Shown one piece after another: positions 10,828-23,542 of a stretch of 64,000 nt of DNA (position 1 is the first letter of the stretch; each line of letters starts with the position of its first letter). The notes under the pieces are model-generated. The model saw only the letters and a program-made list of their open reading frames with translations, made no database searches and was not told where the DNA came from. The stretch comes from Gaeumannomyces sp. JS-464 (taxonomy: Eukaryota; Ascomycota; Sordariomycetes; Magnaporthales; Magnaporthaceae). The stretch lies in NCBI GenBank assembly GCA_002197995.1, contig NGZR01000001.1, positions 14,465,501 through 14,529,500 of the forward strand. The letters are read 5' to 3'. A program made the position numbers and the translations under genes.

Positions 10828-13800
10828 GGGAGGGGCGGCGGAGCCCCGCGCTAATGGAGACGTGTAAAACCTGTTGCAGCTTGTATGTATCAAAAGACCG
10901 CCATATCCCCTTCATTCTCGGGGCGTTGACTTTGATTGGTTACGTTATATGGGGCGTCCTTTTTATTTTGTATGTTGCCTTCTTTTTGTCTTGTCTTATC
11001 GTTAGTGCCCCTACATCTCGACGTTGAGATCAGACATGTGTATACTCGATGAGATGGATAGATCATGGACATATTCGATAGGCTGGGGAGCATGTACGAA
11101 CGTGGTGCTTTTCATCCCACTCATCTACATTTTTCATGGTATCCTACCTAATTGGCCTTCCTCCACTGAATTCGTATCACCGGCTAGCGGCTACAGCCGG
11201 ATGACGCACCCGAACGGAAGAGCTTGTCTACCGCCCATGGCAGCGCCGAGCGGTTTGGGATAGATGATAGACGATGGGACGTGTCGCTCCACCCACCATC
11301 CTTTAGCATTTCTGCTCGGCAGAGACAAGACCAGCATCATCCGGTACGCAAGGAGACGCAGTCGTATGGGTTATGAAAAAGGTCTTACGGAGCGACACGT
11401 TCCCCTGGGGCGTCATACCCGCCACGGAAGATGGCTCACCCAGCGTCCAGACAGGTAGAAACTACAAGAAACTTTTACATTACGGCAAGAATAGCCTAGG
11501 GATTTGTTGATTTCCCACTCGGCCGTTTCCCTCGGTTTGACGGGCGGTTAGAAGCCTTGGAAAATAGAAGAAGGGCGGGTAAGAGCTGGCGCTACGGATG
11601 TTTCCTGCCAAGCCGTCGTAACCGATCGGGGAATTTATTTTGGCTGGACATGGGGGAGAAAACCTTGCCACCCATGTCGCGCGCGCACTTCGCTGGGTGG
11701 GTTACATTTGCCGTACACCCATATTTAGGAGTCCAGCAAATCATTGAACACGCCTGCTGACCCCCCATTCCCTCATCATAATATTATTACAAGCCTCCCG
11801 TGCCGCCTGCTAGGCAAGGGCAGACATGCTGATGTTACTGTAAGGACGCGGCACGGCAAAATAGTCCACGGCTGGGGAGGATACGGATGGTTTGGGGTAG
11901 CGGAATATGGAAGATGTGTTGCGCACAGCAAATGGCAGAGAGAGTAATATTAGGATGCAAAGCAGGACGCAAACGCGGTGGTCTTTGGATATCTCGTCGT
12001 TGGATACATCGCCGATATGCCGCATATTCCGGTAACACGATGGTGTGTTTCTAGTATATCCACGAGGCCACTGGTGCCATGGAATACCAAGACCGTCGAC
12101 GATATCAAGAGCGGGAATCGGTTAGACAGTCCAAAGGTCCTGCAGACATCTACCCGATAGCGTCTACTGGCGTTGCGCCGCGCTACGAGCTCTGAGCCGC
12201 GTATACTTTCACATGGCTTGCATCGCCGGCACCGACCTCATGACCCTCTCCCATGTTGCATGTGTCTGCCTCATGGTGGTCATACACGCAGGCCTGCATG
12301 GTACAGTCCTGGGAAGCGCTATTGATATCGGTCCATCTTCGCTCAGCGCCCGTGGTGGGACTTGGCGACAGCGGATACCCGCCCGTGGCATCCCCTTAGT
12401 CGCATGCTGGTTCTCCGCGGAATGCCGACAGAGAGCAAGATTTATTTCTTGGCCTATTCTGGGCAGTGGGTATAACGAGTTTGCGGTTGTGCCATTCCGT
12501 GTCAGGGAGGGGCCACGCAATATAAACATGCAAAAAAATTTCCACGAGGACGGCCACCACCACCATCTGGAGGAGGGTCCGCAGTTGTCGCGGCCGAAGC
12601 GCTGGCCACATTCCGCGGCCCTAGCGCCAGCCGCCCCGTGGCCGGTGCTCCATGTCGTGCTCGATTAAAGCTTCATTGCTTGTGTAATACCGAGACAGGT
12701 GGTACGTATGCCGGGCCCAGGAACGGGGCCCTAGGGACACACGCGCTGCTTAGGCCTGGGGGACGGGCGTTTACTGCCCTTGGCCCCGCAGCGTTTCCGG
12801 GAGGAGGAGAGGGCGGTGGTGGTGTCCAAGATATTGCTATGGAGGTCCACAAACCTGTTTCTCGCAACCAGTAACCAGAATTCTGCGGATCAACGAGATC
12901 CAACCGATGTCGATTCGCGTCTGCACGATCGCGATGAAGAGGGTGTAGGTGCGCTCTTGGAGGGTTGATCATGGAGGGTGGTTTCTACTGTGTATGGGAG
13001 TCGTTGAAAGTGGAGCAGCAGCGGGCATCGAATTGTGGGTGCAGGACAAGGAGGACAAGAAATCAATAGCGGCTCCAGGCCAAAAGCGCGCGTACCGTCT
13101 TGCCGAGGCTACCCATGGCCGCTGCGGGCGAGCCGAGACAGCCAATCGCAGGCGCTGGCGTGTTGCGTCTAGGGGCGGGGCATTTGGCGATTGTCGCGTC
13201 GCTAGTGGCTGCTATTCCGGGCGCTTAGCCGCTGGCGCACAAGGCGGCGTCTGATTGGAGGGAATTGGCGGACGGCTGGGACACTGCTTGCGCGATGTGC
13301 CCCACCCCAGCTGCCCTCTTTTTGTTCTTTCTTTTTGGCAGTCCATTTTGGATCTGCCAAGTCATCTTGTCCCGCCGCTCTGCCGCTCTGCGATGGAACG
13401 CTACAGTACTAAGAATATTAGGGAAGCATTCCTATCCGATGCAGGTAATCAATCTTACCTGCGCCCAGATCCCTCATGGACTGGCCAGGGCTCTTAGTGC
13501 TGCTGTTATTATAGCAGCCGAAAAAAAGATAGTGGTGGGAGAGGAAGCGGCGCGAGTTGACTCGACTGCACCTGGGTCCCTGCATGTCCGTACGCTGGCA
13601 GGCAAGGGCGGGGAGGGAGAGGGTGATTGTGATTGACTAGTGCTAGTTACACGCCTATCTTGGTCTCGTGGTACTACATGGTCGACGACAAGCTGAAATG
13701 GGCACCCATATGTCTGTCAAGCCCGGCAATCTCGAGCAGTCGAGCGAATCGGGGCTCCACGACTGACATTCGGCCGGAACTTGCATGCAGCGCTGGCTTG

Positions 13801-15316
13801 CGTGGCTGAAAGATTCCGGGTCGCCAATTGGGGCCCAGATATCCATCCACACTCTTTGCAAGATGGTGGGGGCAAATCAACCTATGGGTTCCGCCACCTG
13901 CAAGATCGCGTTTTCAGAGGAGGTTGGTGGGCAGACGGCCAGGCGGGGAGATGCAGATGGATCTTGCTTTGAAGCAAGCCTCACCTAAAATCATATGCGA
14001 ACCCGGGCTGTAGGAAGAGGGCACGATTGGCCAACTGGAAGACGGCGTTTTAGTCGGGACATAATACATTTGCAGAGCCAGAGTCCTGCAGGTCCGAATC
14101 ATTGGAACAACTCAATTGTATTTAAGCGTGCACCCGAATGCTTTGACAAACATGGATCCCGGAGATCCATCCCACGCGGACGCTCATGGAAAACCATGTT
14201 GCGGGTGCTGATCAGCGACTGCAGACGCCCGCGAGAGATCTCCGCCTACTCGACCATCGTTACCAGGCACCCAGGCGTGTTGAATTCGTCATTCAGTGAT
14301 TGACGCTGCAGGTGTTTAGAGAGAGCCTGGATAGAGACACACAGAATGTTGACCACTGCAAAAACGCCATCGTCCAATCTGACCCGTTGCCCCACCACGT
14401 CGCCTTGCACTGCTTTGCCGCCCGGGCGCTTGCAGCGAGCACTGACGGCAGCACGGCGGACCAAGAATGGACGAAAATGCGGGAGGGGTTTGATTGCGCT
14501 AGCAGGGGTTGGGCGCCCTCTGACTGCAGCAGAGCTGCAGTCAGGGGCCCCCTGCCGGGGATCATCGGTTGGCTGGACCAAGGAGATGCCGCCATTGTCC
14601 CAATCTTACACAGACTTCCCTCCCGCCTGCCGTTTTTCCATTATTTTTCTATTCTTTGTCCACTGCCACCACCACCCTCTTGGCCTGGCCCACCCCGCGC
14701 TAGCGCAGCCGCCCGTCGACGAAGAGCGAGGAGGGGGCCGGGCGGTCGGCCTGCCGTTCCCCCCCTTCTACCGTCGAAGTCGCGCGAACGACTAATAATC
14801 TAACTTGGCTTGGGTTAGCGCTCCGGATTTAGGTCCCTGATTGCAACCACACCACGGAGAACAGGGGTTCGTCTCTCCCAGCCAGTCGATCCCCAGCTCG
14901 CCCGCCTGCCATGCAAGCCAGCCAGCCCAGGCCCGCGTGGGAAGCAGCCATGTCGGCGGATCGGATGGCGCGTCCCCGTTGGGCTGCTGGGTACAACGGT
15001 CTGTATAATAGACCTCGCCCTCGCTCAGAGTCGAGAGAGGTTTGGTCTGTGCTATCACCACGCCAGCTGTCCTACATCTTGATCGGCCTCGATATATGAT
15101 CGAGCCCTTCCCGTTTCCTTAGGTTTCCTTTCCTATCTATTTCCTAGTCGTCTTCCTTTTTTCCAGTCGCTATCGATATTTCCTTCCTCCACTTTGGGTC
15201 TCCGGTCTCCTTTCCTGTCTTGTTACCGTCACGAACGCAACGACCACTCAGAAACACATTCACTCCAAGCCGGCATCCGCAGTCAGACAAGGCCAACAGC
15301 CACACCCAGAGCCACC
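10828..15316. other. 4.5-kb intergenic region, no gene supported
   Basis: No open frame here shows a domain, signal peptide or intron-linked conserved motif. The longest frames (for example 12213-12668 and 14300-14803 plus, 14246-14581 minus) are low in information and overlap frames on the other strand. The base composition is less GC-rich than the genes, with several AT-rich patches between 11,000 and 12,200. A hairpin lies at 14520-14544. The final 250 nt are T/C-rich and form the leader of the next gene. Confidence 0.55.
14520..14544. repeat. Perfect 11-bp inverted repeat (hairpin)
   Basis: CTGACTGCAGC and GCTGCAGTCAG flank a 3-nt loop AGA. Partial pairing extends the arms outward. It lies about 770 bp upstream of the DUF3455 gene. 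No function is assigned. Confidence 0.7.
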
Positions 15317-16307
15317 ATGCACGCCTCCATAATATTCGCTTCGGCGCTCTTCGCCTCGGCCTACGCCGCCCCCGCCTACCCCGCGCTCAACATGGACGCC
15401 GCCGTGCCCGGATCCATCATGGTCGTGTCCGAGTACTTCAACATGCTGGCGAGGAAGGTTCAGGAGCAGAAGGCGATGTCGCAGATGCCAGTGTGCGACC
15501 TGTCAACGGCACAACTCCCCACAGTTCCGGGCTGTAAGTTTTTAACTACTTCCTGGGCAAAACAGACGATATATTAGCAACGAAACTAACACTATGCCTA
15601 TAGCAAAAACCCCCATGCCCCCTCCTAGCGCCGGCCTGGTCCTGAAGCACATCGCCCTCGGCCGCGGCACGCAAAACTACACGTGCGACGCCGGCAACGC
15701 CACCGCCATCCCCCAGGCCGCCGGCGCGATCGCCACGCTCTTCAACGCTAGCTGCGTCGGCTCCTACTACCCGCAGCTCCTCAATCAGCTGTCCAAGGTC
15801 ACCGTCCTCTTCAACCTCACGGGCGAGGAGCAGAACCAGAAGATCGCGCCCTCGAACCTCGCCATCTCGGGCCACCACTACTTCACCCCCAACGCCACCG
15901 TGCCCTTCTTCGACCTCGACACGCCCGGCCAGCAGCTCGGCCGCGCCAGCGTCGCAAAGAACGCCTCGGAGCCCGCCCCCGCCGACGCGCCCCGCGGCCA
16001 GCAGGGCGAGGCCGCCGTCGTCTGGCTCAAGCTCACCGCCAAGCCGGGCATGGCGACTGGCGAGCTGCAGGAGGTCTACAGGGTCAGCACCGCCGGCGGC
16101 AGCCCGCCCGCCACCTGCAAGGACATGCCCGCCACCTTCGAGGTCCAGTACTCTGCACAGGTAAGTCTCCATCATCATCTGGCTAGTCTCCTTCTTGTGT
16201 GTCATGTATGAACAATTACCCTAACGCTTTTGCTCTATCAGGTACTGGTTCTACGCAGGCAAGCCCTCAGAAAAGAAGGACTGAGCTCTCTAAATATTGT
16301 GTTCTGA
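15317..16307 (+). CDS. Secreted DUF3455-family protein
   Basis: This is a secreted protein of the fungal DUF3455 family, sometimes mislabelled malate dehydrogenase; its function is unknown. It starts with a signal peptide (MHASIIFASALFASAYAAPA). The family body follows: PPPSAGLVLKHIALGRGTQNYTC, FNASCVGSYYPQLL, ISGHHYF, VVWLKLTAK and LQEVYRVSTAGG. Exons are 15317-15533, 15604-16160 and a last exon from 16242. The first intron is well supported, joining the codon T+CA. The second has a consensus donor (CAG/GTAAGT) and acceptor (CTATCAG), but canonical splicing puts the last exon in the wrong register. The usual ending Y-W-F-Y lies at 16243-16254, one base out, with its stop at 16282-16284. The canonically spliced frame stops instead at 16305-16307. 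The body is certain; the C-terminus is not. Asn-X-Ser/Thr sites suggest glycosylation. Confidence 0.82.
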
Positions 16308-17921
16308 TGATACAATGGAGCAAACTCGTCACGGAAAACATGGATGGAAAATGACCTCGAATACCCATTTTGCTTTACGCTTTGGAGGTCCTTGCAATTG
16401 CCTTTTTTTTTTTCTCTCTTCTTGGCTCTTTCTTTTTTTTTTTTTCTTCTTTTTCTTTTTCTTTCTATTTCTCATTCTTCCGGGTCCTCTTGGTCCTTTA
16501 CTTGGTAGGCTATGGGGGCTGGCTGCTTGTGTGCTGCGCATTCAGGGTCTTGGGAACCCCATCTGGGTAGTTCATCTGTCCTATATTCGAATATCTAATG
16601 ATTTGTCTTTTGATTTTCACTCCCGCCTGGTATCCTAGACCCGAGGTTGATTGCCTTCCATGCCTGCAGCCGCATCTAGATTCTGATGCCAGCGCGCATG
16701 CACGTCCGCGGCACATGGCACAAGTGGTCAGTTTCGGCCGCATTTGCCGAGGGTTGGTCAAGCTCCAACACACCGAGCTTAAAACACAGGAGCGTTGGCA
16801 ACTTGTCGCAGACGACGACGGGTGGTGTGCTCCGGACGTGTCAGGGCCCTGCCCGTCTTGATAGTAAAATAAATTACCTCCCCGGGAGTATGCGCCTGCT
16901 GGGGCCGACCCTCGACTCGACTGTTACAGTCTACCTGTCTGTTGGTCGCTGGTGCGATGGAGGCGAAAGGGGGTAAAGCTAAACGGACTGTGCCGAGGGA
17001 CGAGCATACAAACACTCTGGCTAGGGTTGGGACGAATGCGGGCTTATCTCCGCGGAGCATCAAACCATAGATCTACACACAGCTCTTGTTCAACCCCTCG
17101 GTTGGCATCCATTCGCGGTGTGTGTGTGTGTATGTGTGTGTACCAACTCGCGCGCCAATCGGTTCGCTTGACGAACTGGATGTGCAGGATTTCCGCTGCG
17201 CTTGCTGCATGTAGGGGGCCGCCCCTGAAACACCCTCGGTCGTGCTTCAACCTGCAATCGATGCGGTCAGCATTCTGAGGCTCGCGTCTTGTCGCTGGCG
17301 ACGTTGCACGCGATGGCACAGCAGCGGCGGAACCACACACATCAGACAGCAACGCCTTCGTCTCAGACAGCCGCGTTGCCACGCTGTCCGGAATGGATGG
17401 CTGTTGACAGATGTCTGTTGGGGATTGAAACGTTTTAAACGGTCGCGCGAGTCCATCCTGAGGCTTCTTTTAGTCCACTCTATATGAGCCAAACAGCCTT
17501 TTCCCGCTTAACGGGTGTATCAGAAACAGACGGAGGGTCTGGGCCGTCTTGCTTACAGCCGAACAACCGACAAGCCCTGGCTGGCGCAACAGGTCAATGA
17601 ACGCTGATGTGCCCCGTAATTCACGGGACATATACCGGGCGTGGGGTGGACAGCCGAGGAGTTCCTTACTCTTTCCCTGTTGTTGGTAGTAGTGCTGCTA
17701 ATGCAAATGTCTGACTTATAGCCCAAAAGTGGTAGATAGCCACGCCCTAATTCCGTCTGGATTGAGATCGTCTCCAGGCCTTGTGAGAAAAAAAAACCAA
17801 AAAACCCGGGGTATCTTGTATTCACCGTGTAAGCCCCATGAACGCCATCCATCTCTTAAATGAAACGCGGTGCCGCACCGTGTCGACACGCGTCCAAGTA
17901 TGCGCGAACAGCGACAGCATT
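16308..17921. other. Intergenic region, no gene supported
   Basis: Nothing here reads as a gene. There is a T/C-rich tract at 16402-16480 with several long T runs, probably in the 3' flank of the DUF3455 gene, and a GT microsatellite near 17119. The right end is the 3' flank of the minus-strand med11. Confidence 0.55.
17119..17141. repeat. GT dinucleotide microsatellite
   Basis: A run of GT units is interrupted once by an A (GTGTATGTGT). Confidence 0.8.
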
Positions 17922-18728
17922 CTAGTCCGTCATCAGCATGTCCACGTCACCCTGGGCGCCGGCGGCGACGCCCTCAACAGCAGCCTCAGAATCCGCAGCA
18001 GCCAGGGCGTTGGCGCGAGCCTCCAGGTATCCCCTCGCGTGTGCCCAGAGCTCGGCCTCCATGTCGCGGTCGACCTTGCTGCTGCGGCTGTTGAGCCAGC
18101 CGACGTCCAGGTTGCCGATGGCGCCGACGCCGTTGGGCTCGAGGGCCGGCACGGCAAGGTTGGTCGGGGCGACGGTGCCGCCCTTGGCAGATGCGGCTGC
18201 GGCGGCGGCTGCGCTGCTGCTGGTCCCCTTGGCGCCGCCGTCCTTGAGCGTGATGATGCCGGCCTCCTCGAGACCCCAGATCTGGCGCTTTAGGCGCACG
18301 TGGATGGATAGCAGGGTCGCGAAGAAGTCGTTGGAGGCCGCCTCGAAGGCACGGCTCTGCTGCTGCTGCTGTTCCTGCGTTGGCGGCGCGGCGGGAGCGG
18401 GCGGGGGTGCGTCGGCGCTGCCGTTGGGGTTGTTCGGTTCTGGGGCGGAGATAGTGGTCTCGGCGGCGGCTGGCGACTTGACCAGCGCACCCAGGGCTTT
18501 GCTCGTCAGCTCCAATAGTGAGCTGATGTCCTATAGAGGGAAGTGTAGCGCCGCGTCAGTGATTGATGTTGTGAGTTGCGCGCGCGGGGCATTGGCTTGT
18601 GCGACAAGCGCGACTCTTACCTGGTCGATCTCACTGAGCTGCTGCATCCGCTCGGCCTTTGTGAAAGGCTGGTGAATATCGACTGGGGCATTGTTGCTGC
18701 CGGTGGGTTCGCCCTGGGAGATTTCCAT
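17922..18728 (-). CDS. med11: Mediator head subunit Med11
   Basis: Med11 is an essential subunit of the Mediator head module, pairing with Med22 and contacting TFIIH. Exon 1 is 18621-18728 (36 codons). A 90-nt intron (donor GTAAGA, acceptor CTATAG) is followed by exon 2, 17922-18530, giving 238 residues. The N-terminus has the Med11 helix (FTKAERMQQLSEIDQ, then DISSLLELTSKALGALV) and the second conserved helix (FFATLLSIHVRLKRQIWGLEEAGII). Between them is a low-complexity Ala/Pro/Gln insert. A long Ala/Ser-rich and acidic tail makes the protein longer than yeast Med11, as seen in other filamentous fungi. The identification rests on the two helices. Confidence 0.85.
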
Positions 18729-19407
18729 GGTTGGTATTTGCTCCCGCGGACATCGATCATCCAGATTTGGTTCTCGAGCCAGCGCCTAGTCGGCAGGACG
18801 CAATGGAGCGGCCGGGAAGACGGTGGCAGATGGGACCTAGGTGATGGCATTTGGGGCGGACGGGAATGGAGATGGATGAATGAAACCTGGGGAGGTTTAT
18901 CGATAATAGAGGGTACCTCCGTTGTGGGCATGCGGGGAATTTGCCGGGCAAGCACGGTTCACCAGGAGAGTGGATTGAGTGGGTTCGTGGAAAGTGACTT
19001 TCGGCCCCGATAACTGAATAATATCATCGCGTTCTGTCGAGCACTGACGCGGGTCCAGCAGGGATCTTAGCACCAGTTGCTCTGCACTGCGCACGGCGCA
19101 TCTCCCTGCCGGCTCCAGCGGAGCCTCAGCGCGTCCTCAATTGAGCCTCATTCGCCTAAGATCATGATCACACATGACTGGGAAGGGGCGCCACAGAACC
19201 GACAGACGTTTAACCTTGCTCTTGCTTTATTTGCTGCAGCGTGCCGAAACCGCGTGCAAACCAACGTCCAAAAGTCCTGCGCGTCTATCCGAGTCGATTG
19301 CTTTTGCTCCAAACCCTCCACCGCATAATCCTCTTATGGGCGCATAAGGCAAAGGGCCGCAGGAGAAACCCGCTCCTCTGCGCATCTCGAGTCTCAACTC
19401 CGAAGCA
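18729..19407. other. Divergent promoter between med11 and taf5
   Basis: About 680 nt separate the two start codons. No coding potential is apparent, and both promoters presumably lie here. Confidence 0.55.
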
Positions 19408-22400
19408 ATGTCTGGCGCCGGACTCCCGAATGCTGTCCCCCGGCAGCAGCGGGGGGTGCCTATGCCGGCCAGGCCCCGACTGCGGCACCACCAGCGGCCT
19501 CGGCGGCCGCTCCTCAGGCTCAGTCTGCGCCTGCACCAGTAGCCACCTCTCCTTCGGATCTCAACAAGATTGTAAGTACCCGCTTTGTTTGCTATTTTGG
19601 TGCCTCTTCTTGAACAAAATGCACAGCCGAAGATCATTAGTAGATGTTTCTCAACTCCTGTATTTGTGTATATTTCTACTGGTTAAAGCCGAGTGGCGGA
19701 CTGTGCGATGGGTTTAGTTCCCTCTTTCGCGCGCATCAGATATCCCTGAAGTGTGTTGGGTCGCTCCTTCTCAAAACCAAGCCGCCTCGGAAAGAAGGAG
19801 CATTGGAGTTCCCAACCCTTTTCAACCAATGCCTTGGCTGGCTAAACGTCGCAACCGTGCCTCGCCTTTTCTCGAGTCCTCCGCCCACTTCCGCTTTCCA
19901 TGGCGGGTGTGACCAGCAACCTCGAAACCCTGCCCATCATATACCAACGTCTCCCGGTCAGGACCTGTGTCACCGACTTGCAATCACTACCAGTCGCGGT
20001 CGTGACGGGATTCGCAAACCCAAATACCCATCATTGGGCTGCTGCAGTTACCCTTTTGGCGCCTGTGCATATTTCTCGGCCCCTTGACGACGACGTTGTC
20101 TTTGGATCTGAGCTGCCCGCTTCTTTCCGTTCCCAAAATGTTACCCCTCTGAACACGCCGCATTTCCCTTCTGCGTTGACCCCGGAACAAACACCAAGAG
20201 CCCGCACCATGGCCCAGAACGACGGTCGACTGCATCTCCCCCAACGGAGTCCCTTTCGCTCCTCTTCGGGCCCTCCTGAGAAGCGCGGGAATCGGCATGC
20301 TTACGCTTCCTACGGGGGCCGCGGCGCTTCCCACAATGGAAGCCATCGGCCTGGAGTGTCTTCACAACCCAACTTTCAGCCCGTGACTGCTGTCCCCCAC
20401 ATCCGAGGCCGTTCGATTCCCGGCATGACTTTTCAAAAGCTTACAGACAACCAGGTTACCGATTATCTGCTCAAGAAAGGCTACACACAAACCGAGGCCA
20501 CATTCCGACGGGAATCTGCCCACGTCTCTAGCGATGGCCGTCCCATCCACAAAAGGGTCCAAGACATGGGCCCCAACCGCTTCCTTCAGTCTTTCAACAT
20601 GGTGAGGGATTGGGTTGAAAACAACCTCGATGTTTACAAGGTTAGTTACTCCTTCCCGGGGAATGTGAAGGCTATCGAACCCTACTAACTATAACATTCA
20701 TGGCCTTCAGCTCGAGCTGCGGAAAATCTTATGGCCATTATTTATCTATTCCTACCTAGATTTGGTCGAGGATGGCTACCCCCAAGATGCTAAGGTCCTC
20801 CTACAACAACTGAAGCCTCACTTCGAAAGCGTCCACAGTGATGCCTTGAAGACGCTCACAACCATCAAACTTCCGGTACACGTCAAAGAGAACGACATGA
20901 CGCGGAAGTACCGCGAGAACAAGTACAAGATTCCGCTCAACCAATTTGTCACAGGCAACCTGTTCAATTTCCTCGAGCGCGAGTCGGATGCCGGTGGAGC
21001 CGTCGCCACTTACCTTCTTCAGACGTACTGCTCACTGGAGTCAACATCTCGTGGACCCATCGAGCCATACAGCTTCGAGGCCATCTACCGCCGCACGCAG
21101 AATGTGGAGCTAGACGAGGCTGACGCCATGGAAGGCATTCCTGGGGTGTTTACCAGTGCTAACAACAGGGACGCCCTGGGTGCCTCGGCGCCCCTGAAGC
21201 TGGGAGCCTTGCCGATGGAGCCCGAACTGAGGGATGATGTCCGCGCGGAGCTGGAAGATGAGGACCAGCGGAATCCACCCGCCCCTGGCAGACCGACACT
21301 CGTGGAGGAGTTCGACAGGAAAATCAAGCGCGAGGAGAGCGTCGACGGTCCAAGTCGGAACGAGTTGCCCCTGCCTCCGTCGCGAGCTCGGGATGTCGTC
21401 ATGGAGATGCAGAAAATCCGTGAGAACCGAGATCGGTTCAAGATCGAGGGCAGGACAGGCGGCGTCGGCATCCCAATCTCGATATGCATGTTTACTTTTC
21501 ACAACACTCTGGGGAGGTAAGTGCCAGGCGTTTCCTGAAAGCAAGGAGCTTCAGCCTAGGCAATCTGTTAACAGCGTGAAAATCCAGTGTCACCTCGATG
21601 GACTTCTCCAAGGACAATCAGCTTGTGGCGGCTGGGACGATGGATTCGTACATCCGCGTCTGGAGTCTTGACGGGAAGCCCCCTCAAGTCCAAGGTCCCG
21701 CAGGAGAAGGGGCTTCTTGTCAACAACCGCAAGCTTATCGGCCATTCGGGCCCCGTGTACAGCGTCTCGTTCTCGGATTCGATCTCGAACATTGACCGCA
21801 ACCTATTTGGCGACAATAGCAACAGCAATGTCGACACGGGTCCCAAGCTTCTCCTCTCATGCTCCGCTGACGGCCAGGTACGACTCTGGTCTCTAGACGT
21901 ATGGAGTTGTCTTTGCGTCTACAAGGCGCATCACGGGCCGGTGTTCCGGGTGCTTTGGGGCCCTCACGGGCACTACTTCGCAACAGCCGGCTGGGACAAG
22001 ACTGTGCGGGTCTTCATGCAAGATCACGCATCAGCGCAGCGAATTATGGTCGGCCATGACACTAGCATAACGGCGCTTGCGTGGCATCCCAACGGCACAT
22101 ACGTCTTTTCGGCCTCGGACGAGCAGGACAAATCGATTCGCATGTGGTCGGTTCAGACAGGCTCGTGCGTGCGCGTCTTCACGGGCCACGCGGACTACAT
22201 CAGCGCCATCGAAGTGGCTCCGAACGGCAAGATTCTAGCCAGCGCCGATGCCGGTGGCAACATCTTCTTCTGGGACATCGCCAAGGGTGCTCGAATCAAG
22301 CGCTGCCGCGGACACGGCAAAGGCGGGATTCCGTCTATCAGCTTCAGCGTCGAGTCCAACGTCCTAGTCTCTGGTGGTCTTGATGGCACTGTCAGGCTTT

Positions 22401-22810
22401 GGGATGTGGAGCTTCCGGCCGACGGAAGCAAGGCCACCGCGATTGGAGCTGCGGCCGGCACAACCGCTACTGCGATGGCAGCCCCTGCGGCCTCCGCGCA
22501 GCAAGATGGCGCTGGAGCAACTGGGGATAGCGTCACTGTCGGTGGTACTGGCGAGCGCAGCATCACGGTCAGTGCTCAGGCGGCCCAGCCATCTAACTCG
22601 CTGGCCCCTGCCGCATCCTCTGGCGGAGCGACTGGCGGTGGAGGCGGAAGCGGGAGTGGCGGCGGCACGGGCAAGAAAAAGGGCAAAGAGGTTCAGATCA
22701 CGCCCGACCAGATCAGCGCATTCCCCACCAAGAGGACGCCAGTGCTCAAGGTGCAATTCACGAGAATGAACCTGGTGGTCGCCGGTGGCTGCTTTGAGCC
22801 TGAGCGATGA
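19408..22810 (+). CDS. taf5: TFIID subunit TAF5 (LisH, NTD2 and WD40), with two frame slips
   Basis: TAF5 is a scaffold of TFIID, and of SAGA in yeast. The model has exons 19408-19571, 20455-20640, 20711-21516 and 21588-22810, about 792 residues. Exon 1 ends SPSDLNKI and joins in phase to [20 protein letters not shown], an excellent LisH motif. The TAF5 NTD2 domain follows ([31 protein letters not shown]). Six WD repeats come next (for example [67 protein letters not shown]). A Gly/Ser-rich insert precedes the conserved end. Two homopolymers break the frame: G6 at 19451-19456, where one more G joins [16 protein letters not shown] to [13 protein letters not shown], and C5 at 21679-21683, where one fewer C joins WSLDGKP to LKSKVPQ. 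Intron 1 is 883 nt and contains an in-frame ATG at 20209 that could open an alternative N-terminus. TAF5 is expected to be essential, so error is likelier than decay. Confidence 0.88.
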
Positions 22811-23542
22811 GCCGGATGGGAGGATCTGTTTGTGTACATTCCCCGTATCCCTATATTTCTTGTTTTGTGTTTTTTTTTTTTTTTTTGGCATTTTTATGCT
22901 GCTTGGGCTAGAAACACCGAGGCCGTCTTTCGGAATCCCCTTTTGAGCCGTTTGGTTCATCGAGGACTTGAATTTTTGTCCCCAAGCGACTCCACAGGTC
23001 AATAAAGAAAAGGATTGTGTGGTGTCACCTAACGCTACGGCTAGGATACCTCTGGAGCCAGTATTGAACAGCACCCGACTGGGCAAAGGTGCTACTAGGT
23101 TGTCTCTTGCATCGCGTCTGGTTCAGTAGTTCGATAATTGGCTATCTCAACTTACATTTTTCAGCGGCAGTAAATGCCGGAGTAATCAAGACTCAGTTTG
23201 CAGGTGAAAGTAGCTTCCCTACCCTAGCAGGAGTGATAGACAGCATTTCTGGCTGTGGTTGCGGGATGGCAACGTCATCGGCGGCAGCCAATCAGGTGGT
23301 GGAGCCCCCAGCAAAACCCACTACCAGCACGATGGTGGTGCTAGCAAGGTCCAGGCTGTAAGCGACTGGAGCTCATCATCGACTCCAAACGTCGCTCCTG
23401 TGCCACTGCCACCAGGACCAATTAAGGCGCACCAACTCGCGGGCAGACACCACCACTGCCCCTCGACTTGCTGGCCCGTCATATTGCAACAGGCACGGGA
23501 GGCAACAGAGACCAGAAGACGCCACCGAACGACGACGGGGCG
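22811..23542. other. taf5 3' flank and vps5 promoter
   Basis: There is a T run of about 17 near 22869-22886, shortly after the taf5 stop. The remainder up to 23542 has no supported gene and should hold the vps5 promoter and leader. Confidence 0.55.

Noticed and set aside
14246..14803. Overlapping frames on both strands around the 14.5-kb hairpin
   Set aside because: Neither strand shows a domain or splice-supported extension; probably chance frames in GC-rich DNA.
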